The notes: generated from the sequence alone by a model not told the origin. Counted from the stretch's first letter, positions 38,793-48,959 are shown. The stretch: 64,000 bases of DNA from Ureibacillus aquaedulcis (GCF_030418165.1 NZ_JAUHTQ010000010.1:1-64000), one strand, 5' to 3'. Numbers and translations are program-made.

Positions 38793-40049
38793 GTGCAAAA
38801 AATTAACTGGGATATGATGACGCAGTTTGTTTTTCCAGAGCAATTAGGCCTTGTAGAAGAAATAGTTTCGGTAAATATTAAACCAATTTGGCAGCAGATT
38901 GAAACGGAAGACTCTGTGCGTTTAGTTGGAATCTATCATATTGCTGCAGTTGCGCGCTTTAATCCGGATGAACTGCCAGAATATAGCGATGGTACTTTAA
39001 TTGAGGAACTTGAGTTTGAAGGAAATAATGGCTACTTCGAATATGCATTGCCATTAGAGATCGACTTACCTAGAGAAAAGGTAGCTTATGAAAGTTCACC
39101 AGAGGTATATGTGAATGAAGTTGCCCATTTTGTATACGATGGCACGAATTGTACATTTAAATGGGATGTAGATTGCCAATTTGATGAAGCAGTTGAAGGT
39201 GCATTGTTTCAATACCAGCAGGCACCTATTGAATTAGAACAAATTCCACTACCGCAAAAACCTGTACTTCAAGAGGTAGAATCAGTTGTTGAGGTAAATT
39301 TGGAAGAATCGTTGCTTCAGGAGACAGCTCCAGTAGCTGAACGACCACCAGAAGAATCGGTGCTTCAAAAGACAGCTCCAGTAACTGAACAACCACCAGA
39401 AGAATCGGTGCTTCAAAAGACAGCTCTAGTAGCCGAACAACCAGCGGAGGAACCGGTAGTTCAAGAGACAGCTTCAATAGCTGAAGAACCACCACAAGAA
39501 CAAGTGCTCCTAGAGACTACTCCAGTAGCTGAGGAACCACCAGAAGAATCAGTAGTTCAAGAGACAGCTTCGGTAGCTGAGGAACCCCAAAAAGTATCGG
39601 TACAAGAGCAACAAGAAGTACCTCTAATAGAAGTTGCTCCTTCCTACGAGGATTTTCAACAGAATGAAGAAGCCTCCAATAGCGAAGAAATACGTTTCGG
39701 TGGAGAAGATGGGATTTTCCCGGAAGAATCGGCACTTAGTGAAGGACAAACACCTTTGGAAGCAGTTCAAGAAGTAGAGAATTCCAATATGCCATTAGAG
39801 CCTAAGTTGGATAAAACGAATGAAAGCCCGAATTTGATAACACAACCGAAGTATGAAGTTAGCGATGGTACAATAGTAGATAATATTGCTGAACAAAGTA
39901 TAGAGGAACCACAATTAGCAATAAACGAAAAGGAAAAAGTCGTAGAAGCCAGAAATCAATACTTCCCTACAGATACGGATGATTTTTATAATGAGCTTAC
40001 TGAATCTTATACGATACTAACTGTATCTAATAAGACTTATCGCGAATAA
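38793..40049 (+). CDS. spoVID: SpoVID-like spore coat morphogenetic protein lacking LysM
   Basis: 418 residues, assigned by position between hemL and valS and by layout: a folded N-terminal domain (about 1-140) built of beta strands, then a long acidic, proline-rich disordered part. In B. subtilis SpoVID encases the coat around the forespore and ends with a LysM domain. Here the protein ends at DDFYNELTESYTILTVSNKT, where LysM would be expected to begin, and I find no LysM in the next bases in any frame. Residues 171-266 are six copies of a 16-residue repeat (EESVLQKTAPVTEQPP type). GTG start with GGGAGGG upstream. Similarity of the N-domain is my judgement, not a computed match. Confidence 0.7.
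   Translation: MQKINWDMMTQFVFPEQLGLVEEIVSVNIKPIWQQIETEDSVRLVGIYHIAAVARFNPDELPEYSDGTLIEELEFEGNNGYFEYALPLEIDLPREKVAYESSPEVYVNEVAHFVYDGTNCTFKWDVDCQFDEAVEGALFQYQQAPIELEQIPLPQKPVLQEVESVVEVNLEESLLQETAPVAERPPEESVLQKTAPVTEQPPEESVLQKTALVAEQPAEEPVVQETASIAEEPPQEQVLLETTPVAEEPPEESVVQETASVAEEPQKVSVQEQQEVPLIEVAPSYEDFQQNEEASNSEEIRFGGEDGIFPEESALSEGQTPLEAVQEVENSNMPLEPKLDKTNESPNLITQPKYEVSDGTIVDNIAEQSIEEPQLAINEKEKVVEARNQYFPTDTDDFYNELTESYTILTVSNKTYRE
39303..39590 (+). repeat. Six in-frame 48-base repeats within spoVID
   Basis: Encodes six 16-residue units: EESLLQETAPVAERPP, EESVLQKTAPVTEQPP, EESVLQKTALVAEQPA, EEPVVQETASIAEEPP, QEQVLLETTPVAEEPP and EESVVQETASVAEEPQ. Because the period is a multiple of three, copy number can change without a frameshift. 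Confidence 0.88.
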
Positions 40050-40102
40050 AAAGCTTACGAATACTAAAATGGCCCGTGGAACAAAATCCAGGGGAGTTTA
40101 CA

Positions 40103-40129
40103 AAGCAGCCATAGTTTGCTGCTTCTTTT
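40103..40129 (+). terminator. Terminator after spoVID
   Basis: AAGCAGC/GCTGCTT stem (7 bp, 8-base loop) followed by CTTTT. Confidence 0.65.
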
Positions 40130-40284
40130 GTGCAAAATTTTTCTTCCTTTCATTAAAATTGTTGTCACTTCAAAACTGTTGATGGTATATTATACTGTAA
40201 GAACAGTAATACTTTGTTATAAAGCGTCTTCCTTTCGGTTTTCGGATTTCAAGACGATTGCAAGGTATATAAGTGAATAATGTT

Positions 40285-40557
40285 AGATGCGTTGAAAAGG
40301 AAGAGTAAAATGTCCTTGCTTACTATAGAGAGGAAACGGCAGCTGAAAAGTTTCTGTGAGCATTCATTTGAAGGTAGCCTTGGAGCAGCTTTTGTGAACT
40401 AGTAGTAGCAAAATGCCGGGTAAACCCCGTTAGCTAATTGAGAGCCGAGAATTTGGTGAAAATTTGTTGCGAATAATGAATGACACTGACTCGGAACTAA
40501 AGGTGGTACCGCGAATCTAAACTCCTTCGTCCTTTTATTAGGGCGAAAGGAGTTTTT
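40285..40557 (+). promoter_or_regulatory. T-box riboswitch controlling valS
   Basis: tRNA-sensing leader. The T-box sequence AAAGGTGGTACCGCG is at 40499-40513. Stem I elements are visible (AAGGAAGAGTAAA, then AGAGAGGAAACGGCAGC). The likely specifier codon is GTA (valine) at 40374-40376 in GAAGGTAGCCTTGGAG. The terminator helix is AACTCCTTCGTCC with GGGCGAAAGGAGTT, ending in seven T near 40557; the T-box pairs with the 5' side as antiterminator when uncharged tRNA(Val) is bound. Confidence 0.93.
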
Positions 40558-40606
40558 TTATTTTTATTTCGCCACTAGCCAAAACACTATATAAGGAGGA
40601 GTCAAT

Positions 40607-43258
40607 ATGACCGAACAACAAAACCTATCGATGCCAACCAAATATGATCCGCAAAGTATTGAAACTGGACGCTATGAATGGTGGCTGCAAGGAAAATTTT
40701 TCGAAGCAGAACCTGAAAGTGGGAAACAACCTTATTCCATCGTGATTCCCCCTCCGAACGTAACGGGTAAATTGCACTTGGGTCATGCTTGGGACACAAC
40801 ATTGCAAGATATTTTAATTCGCATGAAACGTATGCAAGGTTATGATGCCCTTTGGTTGCCGGGCATGGACCATGCGGGAATTGCAACACAAGCAAAAGTA
40901 GAAGAAAAATTGCGAGCAGACGGAATTTCAAGATATGATCTTGGCCGTGAGAAATTCCTTGAAAAAACATGGGAATGGAAGGATGAATATGCCAGTCATA
41001 TCCGTGCACAATGGGCAAAGCTTGGTTTAGCACTGGATTATTCACGCGAACGTTTCACTTTGGATGAGGGCTTATCCGATGCAGTAAAAGAAGTATTCGT
41101 TAAATTATACGAAAAAGGTTTAATTTACCGCGGCGAGCGTATTATCAACTGGGACCCAGCAGCAAAAACGGCTTTATCAGACATCGAAGTTATCCATAAA
41201 GAAGTAGAAGGTGCTTTCTACCATATGGAGTATCCATTAACAGATGGTTCTGGTAAATTGCGTGTGGCTACAACTCGACCAGAAACGATGCTTGGGGATT
41301 CTGGGGTTGCTGTACATCCTGAAGATGAAAGATATAAACATTTAATCGGGAAAACCGTAATTCTTCCTATCGTGGGTCGTGAAATTCCAATCGTAGCTGA
41401 TACTTATGTAGATATGGAATTTGGAACAGGGGTTGTTAAAATGACACCTGCCCATGATCCAAACGATTTTGAGGTTGGTAACCGCCATAACTTGGAACGT
41501 ATTCTTGTTATGAATGAAGATGGTTCCATGAATGATCTTGCTGGAAAATATGCCGGAATGGATCGCTTCGACTGTCGTAAACAAATCGTTGCAGACTTGC
41601 AAGAAGCTGGCGTTTTAGTTGAAATTGAACCGCATGTCCACCAAGTTGGCCACTCTGAACGTTCAGGTGCTGTAGTGGAACCTTACCTTTCTGCACAATG
41701 GTTTGTTAAAATGGGGCCACTTGCAGAAGAAGCTTTGGCTATTCAAAAACAAGAGGATGAAAAAGTAAACTTCATACCAAATCGTTTCGAAAACACATAT
41801 AACCGTTGGATGGAAAATATCCATGACTGGTGTATTTCACGTCAATTATGGTGGGGTCATCAAATTCCTGCTTGGTACCATAATGAAACAGGTGAAATCT
41901 ATGTTGGTAAAGATGCTCCTAGTGATGCAAATAATTGGACGCAAGATGAAGATGTATTAGACACTTGGTTCTCTTCCGCATTATGGCCGTTTTCGACAAT
42001 GGGCTGGCCAGATACCGAAAATGAAGAATTCAAGCGATACTACCCAACAAGCACTTTGGTAACGGGTTACGATATCATTTTCTTCTGGGTTTCCCGAATG
42101 ATCTTCCAAGGAAAAGAATTTACCGGCGAGCGTCCATTTAAAGATGTATTAATCCATGGTTTAGTTCGTGATGGGGAAGGACGCAAAATGAGTAAGTCTC
42201 TTGGAAATGGTGTCGACCCAATGGATGTCATCGACCAGTACGGTGCAGATGCACTTCGCTACTTCTTGGCAACAGGCTCATCACCAGGCCAGGATTTGCG
42301 TTATACAACTGAAAAAGTAGAATCTGTTTGGAACTTTGCCAATAAGATCTGGAATGCTTCCCGCTTTGCCCTCATGAACATGGAAGGCATGACATACGAA
42401 GAAATCGATTTAACGGGTAATCTAAATGTTGCCGATAAGTGGATTTTAAACCGCTTGAACGAAACAATTGAACGTGTTACTGCTTTATCCGATAAATACG
42501 AGTTCGGTGAAGTTGGCCGTGAGCTTTATAACTTTATCTGGGATGACTTCTGTTCTTGGTATATTGAAATGGCAAAACTCCCTCTTTATAGCGAAGATGA
42601 AGCGGCGAAGAAGACAACTCGCTCTGTATTAGCATATGTTCTAGATAACACAATGCGACTGCTTCACCCGTTAATGCCGTTCATTACGGAAGAAATTTGG
42701 CAGCACCTTCCTCATGAAGGGGAATCCATTACAGTGGCGGCATGGCCAACTGTAAAAGAAGAATTCAATTTTGCCCAGGATGCAGAAAGCATGAAGCTTC
42801 TGACAGAAATTATCCGTTCAGTACGTAATGTCCGTGCTGAAGTGAACACGCCTATGAGCAAGAAAGTACCTTTAACTATTTCAGCGAATGATGAAGAGAT
42901 TGCTGGCATTCTTCAAACAAATAAGGCGTATATTGAAAAATTCTGTAACCCAGAAACGCTATCAATTGGCGTAGCGCTTGAAGCACCTGCTCAATCGATG
43001 ACTGCGGTTGTAACTGGGGCAGAAATCTACTTGCCGCTTGCAGGTTTAATCAACCTTGAAGAGGAAATTGCCCGTCTGGAAAAAGAACTAGAGAAATGGG
43101 CTAAAGAAGTAAAATTAGTAAATGGCAAGCTGAATAACGAAAAATTCGTTTCAAAAGCACCTGAAAGCTTGGTTGCAAAAGAACGTGAAAAATTGGCGGA
43201 GTACCAAGAAAAACACGAAGCTGTAGAAAAACGTTTAGCAGAATTAAGAAATATGTAA
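40607..43258 (+). CDS. valS: Valyl-tRNA synthetase
   Basis: Class I aminoacyl-tRNA synthetase charging tRNA(Val). 883 residues with HIGH-type motif [15 protein letters not shown], editing (CP1) domain including [22 protein letters not shown] motif in [11 protein letters not shown], anticodon-binding helical domain and a C-terminal coiled-coil arm ([17 protein letters not shown]). AAGGAGGAG before ATG 40607. Expression is controlled by the upstream T-box. Confidence 0.97.
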   Translation: MTEQQNLSMPTKYDPQSIETGRYEWWLQGKFFEAEPESGKQPYSIVIPPPNVTGKLHLGHAWDTTLQDILIRMKRMQGYDALWLPGMDHAGIATQAKVEEKLRADGISRYDLGREKFLEKTWEWKDEYASHIRAQWAKLGLALDYSRERFTLDEGLSDAVKEVFVKLYEKGLIYRGERIINWDPAAKTALSDIEVIHKEVEGAFYHMEYPLTDGSGKLRVATTRPETMLGDSGVAVHPEDERYKHLIGKTVILPIVGREIPIVADTYVDMEFGTGVVKMTPAHDPNDFEVGNRHNLERILVMNEDGSMNDLAGKYAGMDRFDCRKQIVADLQEAGVLVEIEPHVHQVGHSERSGAVVEPYLSAQWFVKMGPLAEEALAIQKQEDEKVNFIPNRFENTYNRWMENIHDWCISRQLWWGHQIPAWYHNETGEIYVGKDAPSDANNWTQDEDVLDTWFSSALWPFSTMGWPDTENEEFKRYYPTSTLVTGYDIIFFWVSRMIFQGKEFTGERPFKDVLIHGLVRDGEGRKMSKSLGNGVDPMDVIDQYGADALRYFLATGSSPGQDLRYTTEKVESVWNFANKIWNASRFALMNMEGMTYEEIDLTGNLNVADKWILNRLNETIERVTALSDKYEFGEVGRELYNFIWDDFCSWYIEMAKLPLYSEDEAAKKTTRSVLAYVLDNTMRLLHPLMPFITEEIWQHLPHEGESITVAAWPTVKEEFNFAQDAESMKLLTEIIRSVRNVRAEVNTPMSKKVPLTISANDEEIAGILQTNKAYIEKFCNPETLSIGVALEAPAQSMTAVVTGAEIYLPLAGLINLEEEIARLEKELEKWAKEVKLVNGKLNNEKFVSKAPESLVAKEREKLAEYQEKHEAVEKRLAELRNM

Positions 43259-43291
43259 CCTCCTAATAGGTGTCCTAGAGCTCCTCTAGCA

Positions 43292-43340
43292 GACTGCAGT
43301 CAAACTTGGAATACCCGAGTTTGCTGCAGTCTTATTTCTT
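43292..43340 (+). terminator. Terminator after valS
   Basis: Long stem: GACTGCAG (43292-43299) with CTGCAGTC (43324-43331), inner CAAACT with AGTTTG, then TTATTTCTT. Confidence 0.75.
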
Positions 43341-43382
43341 ATAAACCATAGTTGAGGAAGTTGGGTACTTGGTTTTGGCTGA

Positions 43383-43930
43383 ATTGTCCAATAGAGGCTG
43401 TCTATGGGACAAAATAAAGGTTGAAGCAGGCTGAATTGTCCGATAGAAGCTGTCTATGGGACAAAGAGAAGGTTCAAGCAGGCTGAATTGTCCAATAGAG
43501 GCTGTCTATGGGACAAAGCAAAGGTTCAAGCAGCCTGCATTGTCCAATAGAGGCTGTCTATGGGACAAAGAGAAGGTTCAAGCAGACTAATTGTCCAATA
43601 GAGGCTGTCTATGGGACAAAATAAAGGTTCAAGCAGCCTGCATTGTCCAATAGAGGCTGTCTATGGGACAAAGAGAAGGTTCAAGCAGACTAATTGTTCA
43701 ATAGAGGCTGTCTATGGGACAAAATAAAGGTTGAAGCAGGCTGAATTGTCCGATAGAAGCTGTCTATAAGACAAAGAAAAGATTAGATTAAGCTGAAGTG
43801 TCCAAAAGAAGTTGTCTACAAAACGAGGAAGCCAACGAGCCAAAGTGTCCAAAAGTAGCAGTCTACAAGACAAAAAGAAGAATCAAGCAAGCGAATGTGT
43901 CCAATAGGAGCTTCTTAAAGACAAATGCAT
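43383..43930. repeat. Array of about eleven 51-52-base hairpin repeats
   Basis: Unit starts near 43383, 43435, 43487, 43539, 43590, 43642, 43693, 43745, 43797, 43844 and 43895. Each unit holds a hairpin: TTGTCCAATAGA, loop GGCTG, TCTATGGGACAA (one A/G mismatch in a 12-bp stem), then a 20-odd-base linker like AGGTTCAAGCAGGCTGAA. The first eight copies are nearly identical; the last three are degenerate. The 52/51 period breaks every reading frame, so this is not coding. It fills most of the 880-base gap between valS and folC. Confidence 0.9.
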
Positions 43931-44138
43931 CTTTTGACAATCCAAAAGGGCTAAAAATTCCCCATTAATTTAATTCAAAATTTAAAACTGTCTCTAGCTC
44001 CATACTTTCCATTATCCAGTACAGTTTGAAAAACTCTGTTTAATTAATTTCCTGTGCTTATGTTTGTTATTTTACAATTACAGCAGAGTATGCGACAGTT
44101 TAAACATATAAATATTTTTGATGCTAGGAGAAATCAAC

Positions 44139-45437
44139 ATGTTTCATTCTATCGAGGAATGTACCGATTTTATTTTTAAATTAAGGGCAAGTACATATAA
44201 AGGCAAACCGCTTGAAGCAGTACGAAAAATTCTGTTTGAATTGGGCAATCCCCATGAAAAAGTTAAATTTATTCATTTTGCTGGTTCTAATGGGAAGGGG
44301 TCTACACTAAATGCTACTAGGGAAATTTTAATGGAGCATGGTTTACGTGTGGGTGCTTTTATATCGCCACACTTGGAACGAGTGAATGAACGAATCACAA
44401 TCAACCGTGAACAAATCAAAGATGGAGATTTTCTACATTATGCAAACATGGTGGATAGCATTATCCGGAAGAAATTAGACTGTCAGTATCCAAGCTTTTT
44501 TGAAATTATTACGGTGATTGCATGCCTACACTTTGCAAATGAACCAATTGATGTTGCTTTAATGGAAACGGGAATTGGGGGACGAATCGATTCAACGAAT
44601 GTAATTACCCCTGAAGTTTCAGTGATTACCACAATATCCTTGGAACATACCGAGATATTGGGAGATACAATTGAAAAAATAGCTTTCGAGAAAGCGGGAA
44701 TCGTGAAAACAGGGAAGCCGGTTGTTGTAGGGGCTAAGCAAATAGAAGCGCGGGAAGTTATTAAAGAAAAAGCAGCCCAAAATCTGTCTGATTGCTTCTG
44801 TTTGGATGAAGAAATCATTATTAAAAATGCAACGAAAGGATACCCTCAAGTTTTCGACTTTTCCTTTGGAAACTATGAAATAAATAATATTCCCTTGGCA
44901 ATGCAAGGAGACCATCAAGTGAATAATGCAGCTCTTGCAGTAACGGCTTCTTTATTGTTTGACCGGGCGATAACCGAAACAACGATTCGTGAAGCTTTAA
45001 AGAAGGCACGATGGGAAGGGCGATTCGAGCGGCTAAGTGAACAAATCATCATTGATGGGGCTCATAATTCGGAAGGGACAGAAGCTTTAATACAGACCCT
45101 AAAAGAGGCGTTCCCTACAAAGAAATATAGATTCGTCTATGCTGCTCTACAAGATAAGGATCATGAAGCTAGTATTGCCATGATGGACCTTGTCGCATCT
45201 TCAATGGGCTTTACAGAGATTGAGCTGCCAAGAGCCGCCAAAGCCGCCGTCCTTGCTGCAAAATCAAATCACCCAAAAATCCGGATTAGTGATAATTGGA
45301 AACGGTTCATACAAGAAGAGTTGAAGTCCTTGAAAGAAGATGAATTATTGATTATTACAGGATCTTTATATTTCATTGCAGATGTACGTAAATTTTTAAT
45401 AGAGAAGGTTGAACAAAATGATACCGAGATTGGATGA
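44139..45437 (+). CDS. folC: Folylpolyglutamate synthase / dihydrofolate synthase, copy 1
   Basis: ATP-dependent Mur-ligase-type enzyme adding glutamate to dihydropteroate or folates. 432 residues; P-loop FAGSNGKGST, metal-binding region METGIGGRIDSTNV, linker histidine ISLEHTEILG, carbamylated-lysine region FEKAGIVK, and the C-terminal-domain motif IIDGAHNSEG. ATG 44139 with AGGAG upstream. The next gene is a second, diverged family member that overlaps it by 20 bases. Confidence 0.93.
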   Translation: MFHSIEECTDFIFKLRASTYKGKPLEAVRKILFELGNPHEKVKFIHFAGSNGKGSTLNATREILMEHGLRVGAFISPHLERVNERITINREQIKDGDFLHYANMVDSIIRKKLDCQYPSFFEIITVIACLHFANEPIDVALMETGIGGRIDSTNVITPEVSVITTISLEHTEILGDTIEKIAFEKAGIVKTGKPVVVGAKQIEAREVIKEKAAQNLSDCFCLDEEIIIKNATKGYPQVFDFSFGNYEINNIPLAMQGDHQVNNAALAVTASLLFDRAITETTIREALKKARWEGRFERLSEQIIIDGAHNSEGTEALIQTLKEAFPTKKYRFVYAALQDKDHEASIAMMDLVASSMGFTEIELPRAAKAAVLAAKSNHPKIRISDNWKRFIQEELKSLKEDELLIITGSLYFIADVRKFLIEKVEQNDTEIG

Positions 45438-46677
45438 CTATAAGAAAAAATGGGAAGTAGCAAGTGATCAATCCATAAAACCTGGTTTAGATGCAATGAA
45501 GGAAGCCTTAAGGTTGTTAAATAACCCCGAAAAAAACCTCGCATTTGTTCATGTAGCAGGTACCAATGGAAAGGGTTCAACGATTACCTTTTTAGAAGGT
45601 ATTTCCAGAAGGCATGGATTAAACGTTGGTAAGTTTATGTCTCCATGTATAGTCGATGTCCATGATCAGCTTCAAATAAATGGTATCCCGATTTCTGAAA
45701 AAGAGATGGATGATGTTTTCAGTCGGCTAAAAAACGCTGGACTTAGTGGGAAATTAACAGATTTTGAGCTGTTAACATGTGCGGCATTCCTTTATTTCTC
45801 CCAGCAGGAGCTAGATTTTGTCCTTCTGGAAGCTGGGATGGGGGGACTTGAGGACAGTACGAACGTCATCACGCCGATTGTTTCGATTATCACAAGTATT
45901 GCACTGGAGCATACGAAATTTCTTGGAACAACCATCGAAAGTATTGCTGTGCATAAAGCTGGGATTATAAAACAGAATACCCCGGTTGTTGTCGGAAGAT
46001 TACCTATAGAGGCATCTGCCGTAGTTGACAATGCAGCCTTTGATAAACGTGCCTCTCTAATTGAACTTGGGGATCATTTTGAAGTATCGATTGATGGTTC
46101 CTCCGAAGTTTATACGAATGATGAAAAGGGATTACAGATTAAGAACATAGTCCGTGCTTTACCCGGAAAACATCAAGCTGACAATATGGCGATAGCAATC
46201 ACTGCATTTTTTGAAGTTGCAGAGTTTTTGGATATAACAGCAGACCTGGATAAAATCCGAAAAGGCATATATGGGGCGTGTTTACCCGGACGGTTTGAGG
46301 AAGTTTTACCGAATGTTTATTTCGATGGGGCCCATAATCCTGCAAGCGCGGAGAAACTTGTTCAAACCATAAAGGGAGAATTTTCTGACGAAAAAATTCG
46401 ATTTGTCGTAGGAATGCTGGGAGATAAAGATGTTAGGGCCGTATTACACCTACTGGAACAAGTGAGTGACGAATTTTACTTTGTTGATTTTGCAAATGAC
46501 CGGGCGATGACAGCAAAGGAAATGCTTTCGCTTTCAAATGCATCACATGCATCCTCGTTAAAAGACTATACTTCATTCCTTGAAGCAGCATCAACAAGTG
46601 AGGGGAAAACCTTTGTTACAGGATCACTTTATTTATTAACAGAAATCAGAGGGTCATTAATAAAAAACAAAATTTAA
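45418..46677 (+). CDS. Folylpolyglutamate synthase family, copy 2
   Basis: 419-residue second FolC-type ligase. P-loop VAGTNGKGST, then LEAGMGGLEDSTNV where the usual arginine (GGRxDxTN) is a leucine followed by glutamate, IALEHTKFLG, VHKAGIIK, and YFDGAHNPAS. ATG 45418 follows GAGAAGG; TTG 45409 is too close. Tandem copies may split dihydrofolate synthase and polyglutamation activities between them, or one may use another substrate; sequence motifs alone do not decide which copy does which. Confidence 0.88.
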   Translation: MIPRLDDYKKKWEVASDQSIKPGLDAMKEALRLLNNPEKNLAFVHVAGTNGKGSTITFLEGISRRHGLNVGKFMSPCIVDVHDQLQINGIPISEKEMDDVFSRLKNAGLSGKLTDFELLTCAAFLYFSQQELDFVLLEAGMGGLEDSTNVITPIVSIITSIALEHTKFLGTTIESIAVHKAGIIKQNTPVVVGRLPIEASAVVDNAAFDKRASLIELGDHFEVSIDGSSEVYTNDEKGLQIKNIVRALPGKHQADNMAIAITAFFEVAEFLDITADLDKIRKGIYGACLPGRFEEVLPNVYFDGAHNPASAEKLVQTIKGEFSDEKIRFVVGMLGDKDVRAVLHLLEQVSDEFYFVDFANDRAMTAKEMLSLSNASHASSLKDYTSFLEAASTSEGKTFVTGSLYLLTEIRGSLIKNKI

Positions 46678-46842
46678 TCGGTATTTGTTTTAAATGCGTA
46701 TCATTTGTAAATAGTACTAGTAAGTCGTGTTGAAACATATCGTTTAATGGCATTTAATGCGAAATATTTTTTTAGTGAGACGACAAATGTCTCGCTTTTT
46801 TTTAACTTATTTTTGTTACCGTTAAAATATGAGGTGATGCGT

Positions 46843-47508
46843 ATGAAATTTCCAAATGCAATCGGAAGGCGAGAGCTTAAAAATGCAGCAGTGATCGGTT
46901 CCATTGCGGGCCTTGCTGGTGTCGTGTTTTTTATACTTTTACTTAGTTCCATGAATTCTTCTACAAGCCAACCACAGCAACAGGCAAGTTCTGGTGAAGG
47001 TGAAGAGGAAATCATCCCTGTACAATCATCAAATGAATCAAATGAATCGAATGAAGTAATTGAAGATGGTTCTTCAGTAGACTTTTTCGCTAATCAATAT
47101 GGAGTGTTTCAAAGTAAAGAATCTGCATCAGACTTTATTTCGGAATACCCCGTTCTAAATACAAGTGCAACAGTTGAAGTGGATGGGAAATTCTATGTTT
47201 GGTCTTCTATTACACCTATTAGAGAAGAACTAATTTTATCGGATACTCCAACCTCTTTTGCAAAGTCTTTTAAGTTTTCGGCAGCTGCTTGCACTGAAGA
47301 AACGTTAAAAGGTTTGCCTACGATTTTAGAAAGCAACGACCCCTCAAAATTTTATTTTCAGGATGGCAATGTTCCAGACAATATTCCACAGGACTGGCAA
47401 TCAATAACTTCGGCATTATCAAGCTTTTCACAGGATTTAGGTACCGCCCGACTACATTTAATCGCTCATTATTATGACCAAAATGACTGTATGAAAATTG
47501 AATTTTAA
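46843..47508 (+). CDS. spoIIB: SpoIIB-like sporulation protein
   Basis: 221-residue protein with a cytoplasmic basic start, one membrane helix (about 16-36, SIAGLAGVVFFILLLSS), a Ser/Gln/Glu-rich linker and an extracytoplasmic SPOR-like region around FFANQYGVFQSKESASDFIS, with a following beta strand (KFYVWSSIT). Gene position between folC and maf is that of spoIIB in B. subtilis, whose product helps target engulfment enzymes to the septum. It is shorter than the B. subtilis protein (332 residues). ATG 46843 follows GAGGTGA. The comC gene found in this spot in B. subtilis is missing. Confidence 0.72.
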   Translation: MKFPNAIGRRELKNAAVIGSIAGLAGVVFFILLLSSMNSSTSQPQQQASSGEGEEEIIPVQSSNESNESNEVIEDGSSVDFFANQYGVFQSKESASDFISEYPVLNTSATVEVDGKFYVWSSITPIREELILSDTPTSFAKSFKFSAAACTEETLKGLPTILESNDPSKFYFQDGNVPDNIPQDWQSITSALSSFSQDLGTARLHLIAHYYDQNDCMKIEF

Positions 47509-47601
47509 GCCGAATTGGAGTGCGAAAATATAATTTTAGGATTTGTATAAGATTTTTCAAAATTCCATTCCTCGGCTATCATTGGAGTAGGAGGAATGGA
47601 T

Positions 47602-48189
47602 ATGAATTTTAAAACGAATCATCGCCTTGTTTTGGCATCAGCATCACCTAGAAGAAGGGAGCTTTTTTCAAAATTGGGTGTCCCTTTCGAGGTGGTTTCA
47701 AGCAATGTAGAGGAAACGTCAGTGCAAGCCGAGACAATGGACGCCTATGTACGTGAAGTTGCGTTATTGAAAGCACGCGATATAGCAAAAAGAGAGAAGG
47801 GCAAAACAATTATTGGTGCAGATACGGTAGTTGTCTTCCAGGATACATTGCTACATAAACCAAATGATGCAGAAGAAGCAATCTCTCATTTAACTAGATT
47901 ATCGGAGAATCTTCATCAGGTAATGACGGCGGTTGTCATTATACAACCAGATGGGGTAGAAGAAGTATTTGTAGAACAAACCAAAGTTTATTTTAAAAAA
48001 TTATCCAGAGAGCTTATTGAAAGGTACGTTGAGACCGGTGATCCGTTTGACAAAGCGGGCGGTTATGGCATTCAAACAGATGGCGTACTCTTTGTGGATC
48101 GTATTGTGGGGGATTATAACAATGTGGTGGGCCTGCCGTTAGCAAGCCTATTCGAAAAACTGATCTCCTTAAACATTCTAGAACTATAG
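47602..48189 (+). CDS. maf: Maf nucleotide pyrophosphatase
   Basis: House-cleaning nucleoside triphosphate pyrophosphatase of the Maf/YhdE type; septum formation is affected when it is overproduced in B. subtilis. 195 residues with SASPRRRELF near the N-terminus, IIGADTVV, and GYGIQTDGVLFVDRIVGDY near the end. ATG 47602 (7 bases after GGAGG) rather than ATG 47596. Confidence 0.94.
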   Translation: MNFKTNHRLVLASASPRRRELFSKLGVPFEVVSSNVEETSVQAETMDAYVREVALLKARDIAKREKGKTIIGADTVVVFQDTLLHKPNDAEEAISHLTRLSENLHQVMTAVVIIQPDGVEEVFVEQTKVYFKKLSRELIERYVETGDPFDKAGGYGIQTDGVLFVDRIVGDYNNVVGLPLASLFEKLISLNILEL

Positions 48190-48203
48190 GAAGTGATAAA
48201 TGA

Positions 48204-48902
48204 ATGACGATTGCCCCATTTCCCGAGCTTAAAATACGTGATGTTCATGTAGAAGACCGGCCGAGGGAGAGGTTGATTCGACAAGGAGCCCAAAGTTTAT
48301 CGAACCAAGAATTGATCGCAATTTTATTGCGCACAGGTACAAAGCAAGAGTCGGTATTGACTCTTTCGAATCGTGTTCTAAATTATTTCGAAAAGCTTCA
48401 TGAATTGAAACATGCCACTATTGAAGAGATCATATCGATTAAAGGAATTGGGGAAGCGAAAGCTGTTCAACTTTTAGCAGCGATTGAGCTAGGCAGAAGA
48501 TTATCTCAAAAGCAAGTAGATGATCGGTTTACCATTCGTTCTCCGCAGGATGCTGCTACTTTCCTGATGCCGGAAATGTCTTCGCTTCAGCAGGAACATT
48601 TTGTCGTATTATTTCTGAACGTAAAAAATCAGGTAATGCATAAACAAACCATTTTCATAGGAAGTTTGAATTCTAGCATTGTTCATCCACGCGAGATTTT
48701 TCGTGAAGCAGTAAAGCGTTCAGCAGCTTCAATCATTTGTTCGCATAATCATCCATCAGGAAATGCCACACCAAGTCCAGAGGATATAGAAGTAACCAAA
48801 CGGCTGCAGGAAGCAGGATATATCATTGGGATTGAATTAATTGATCATGTCATTATTGGCGACCATCAGTATATTAGCCTAAAAGAAAAAGGCTATATGT
48901 AA
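48204..48902 (+). CDS. radC: RadC-family JAB/MPN domain protein
   Basis: 232 residues: helix-hairpin-helix-like N-terminal half (GIGEAKAVQLLAAIELGRR) and a C-terminal JAMM metalloprotease-like domain with SHNHPSGNATPSPED. The name RadC is historical; a repair role is not well established. Located just upstream of mreB as in B. subtilis, and followed by a terminator. Confidence 0.93.
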   Translation: MTIAPFPELKIRDVHVEDRPRERLIRQGAQSLSNQELIAILLRTGTKQESVLTLSNRVLNYFEKLHELKHATIEEIISIKGIGEAKAVQLLAAIELGRRLSQKQVDDRFTIRSPQDAATFLMPEMSSLQQEHFVVLFLNVKNQVMHKQTIFIGSLNSSIVHPREIFREAVKRSAASIICSHNHPSGNATPSPEDIEVTKRLQEAGYIIGIELIDHVIIGDHQYISLKEKGYM

Positions 48903-48920
48903 CTTTAATAAAAAAAATTT

Positions 48921-48959
48921 AGTCGAATGTCCAGTTTTTTCGGATGTTCGACTTTTTTT
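48921..48959 (+). terminator. Terminator after radC
   Basis: AGTCGAATGTCC (48921-48932) with GGATGTTCGACT (48942-48953), 12 bp with two G-T pairs, then seven T. The remaining bases to 49329 show no gene; a TATAAT at 49264-49269 may be the mreB -10 element, without a clear -35. Confidence 0.88.

Noticed and set aside
43383-43930. CRISPR array
   Set aside because: The repeats are directly tandem with almost constant linkers, so there are no unique spacers, and no cas genes are near.
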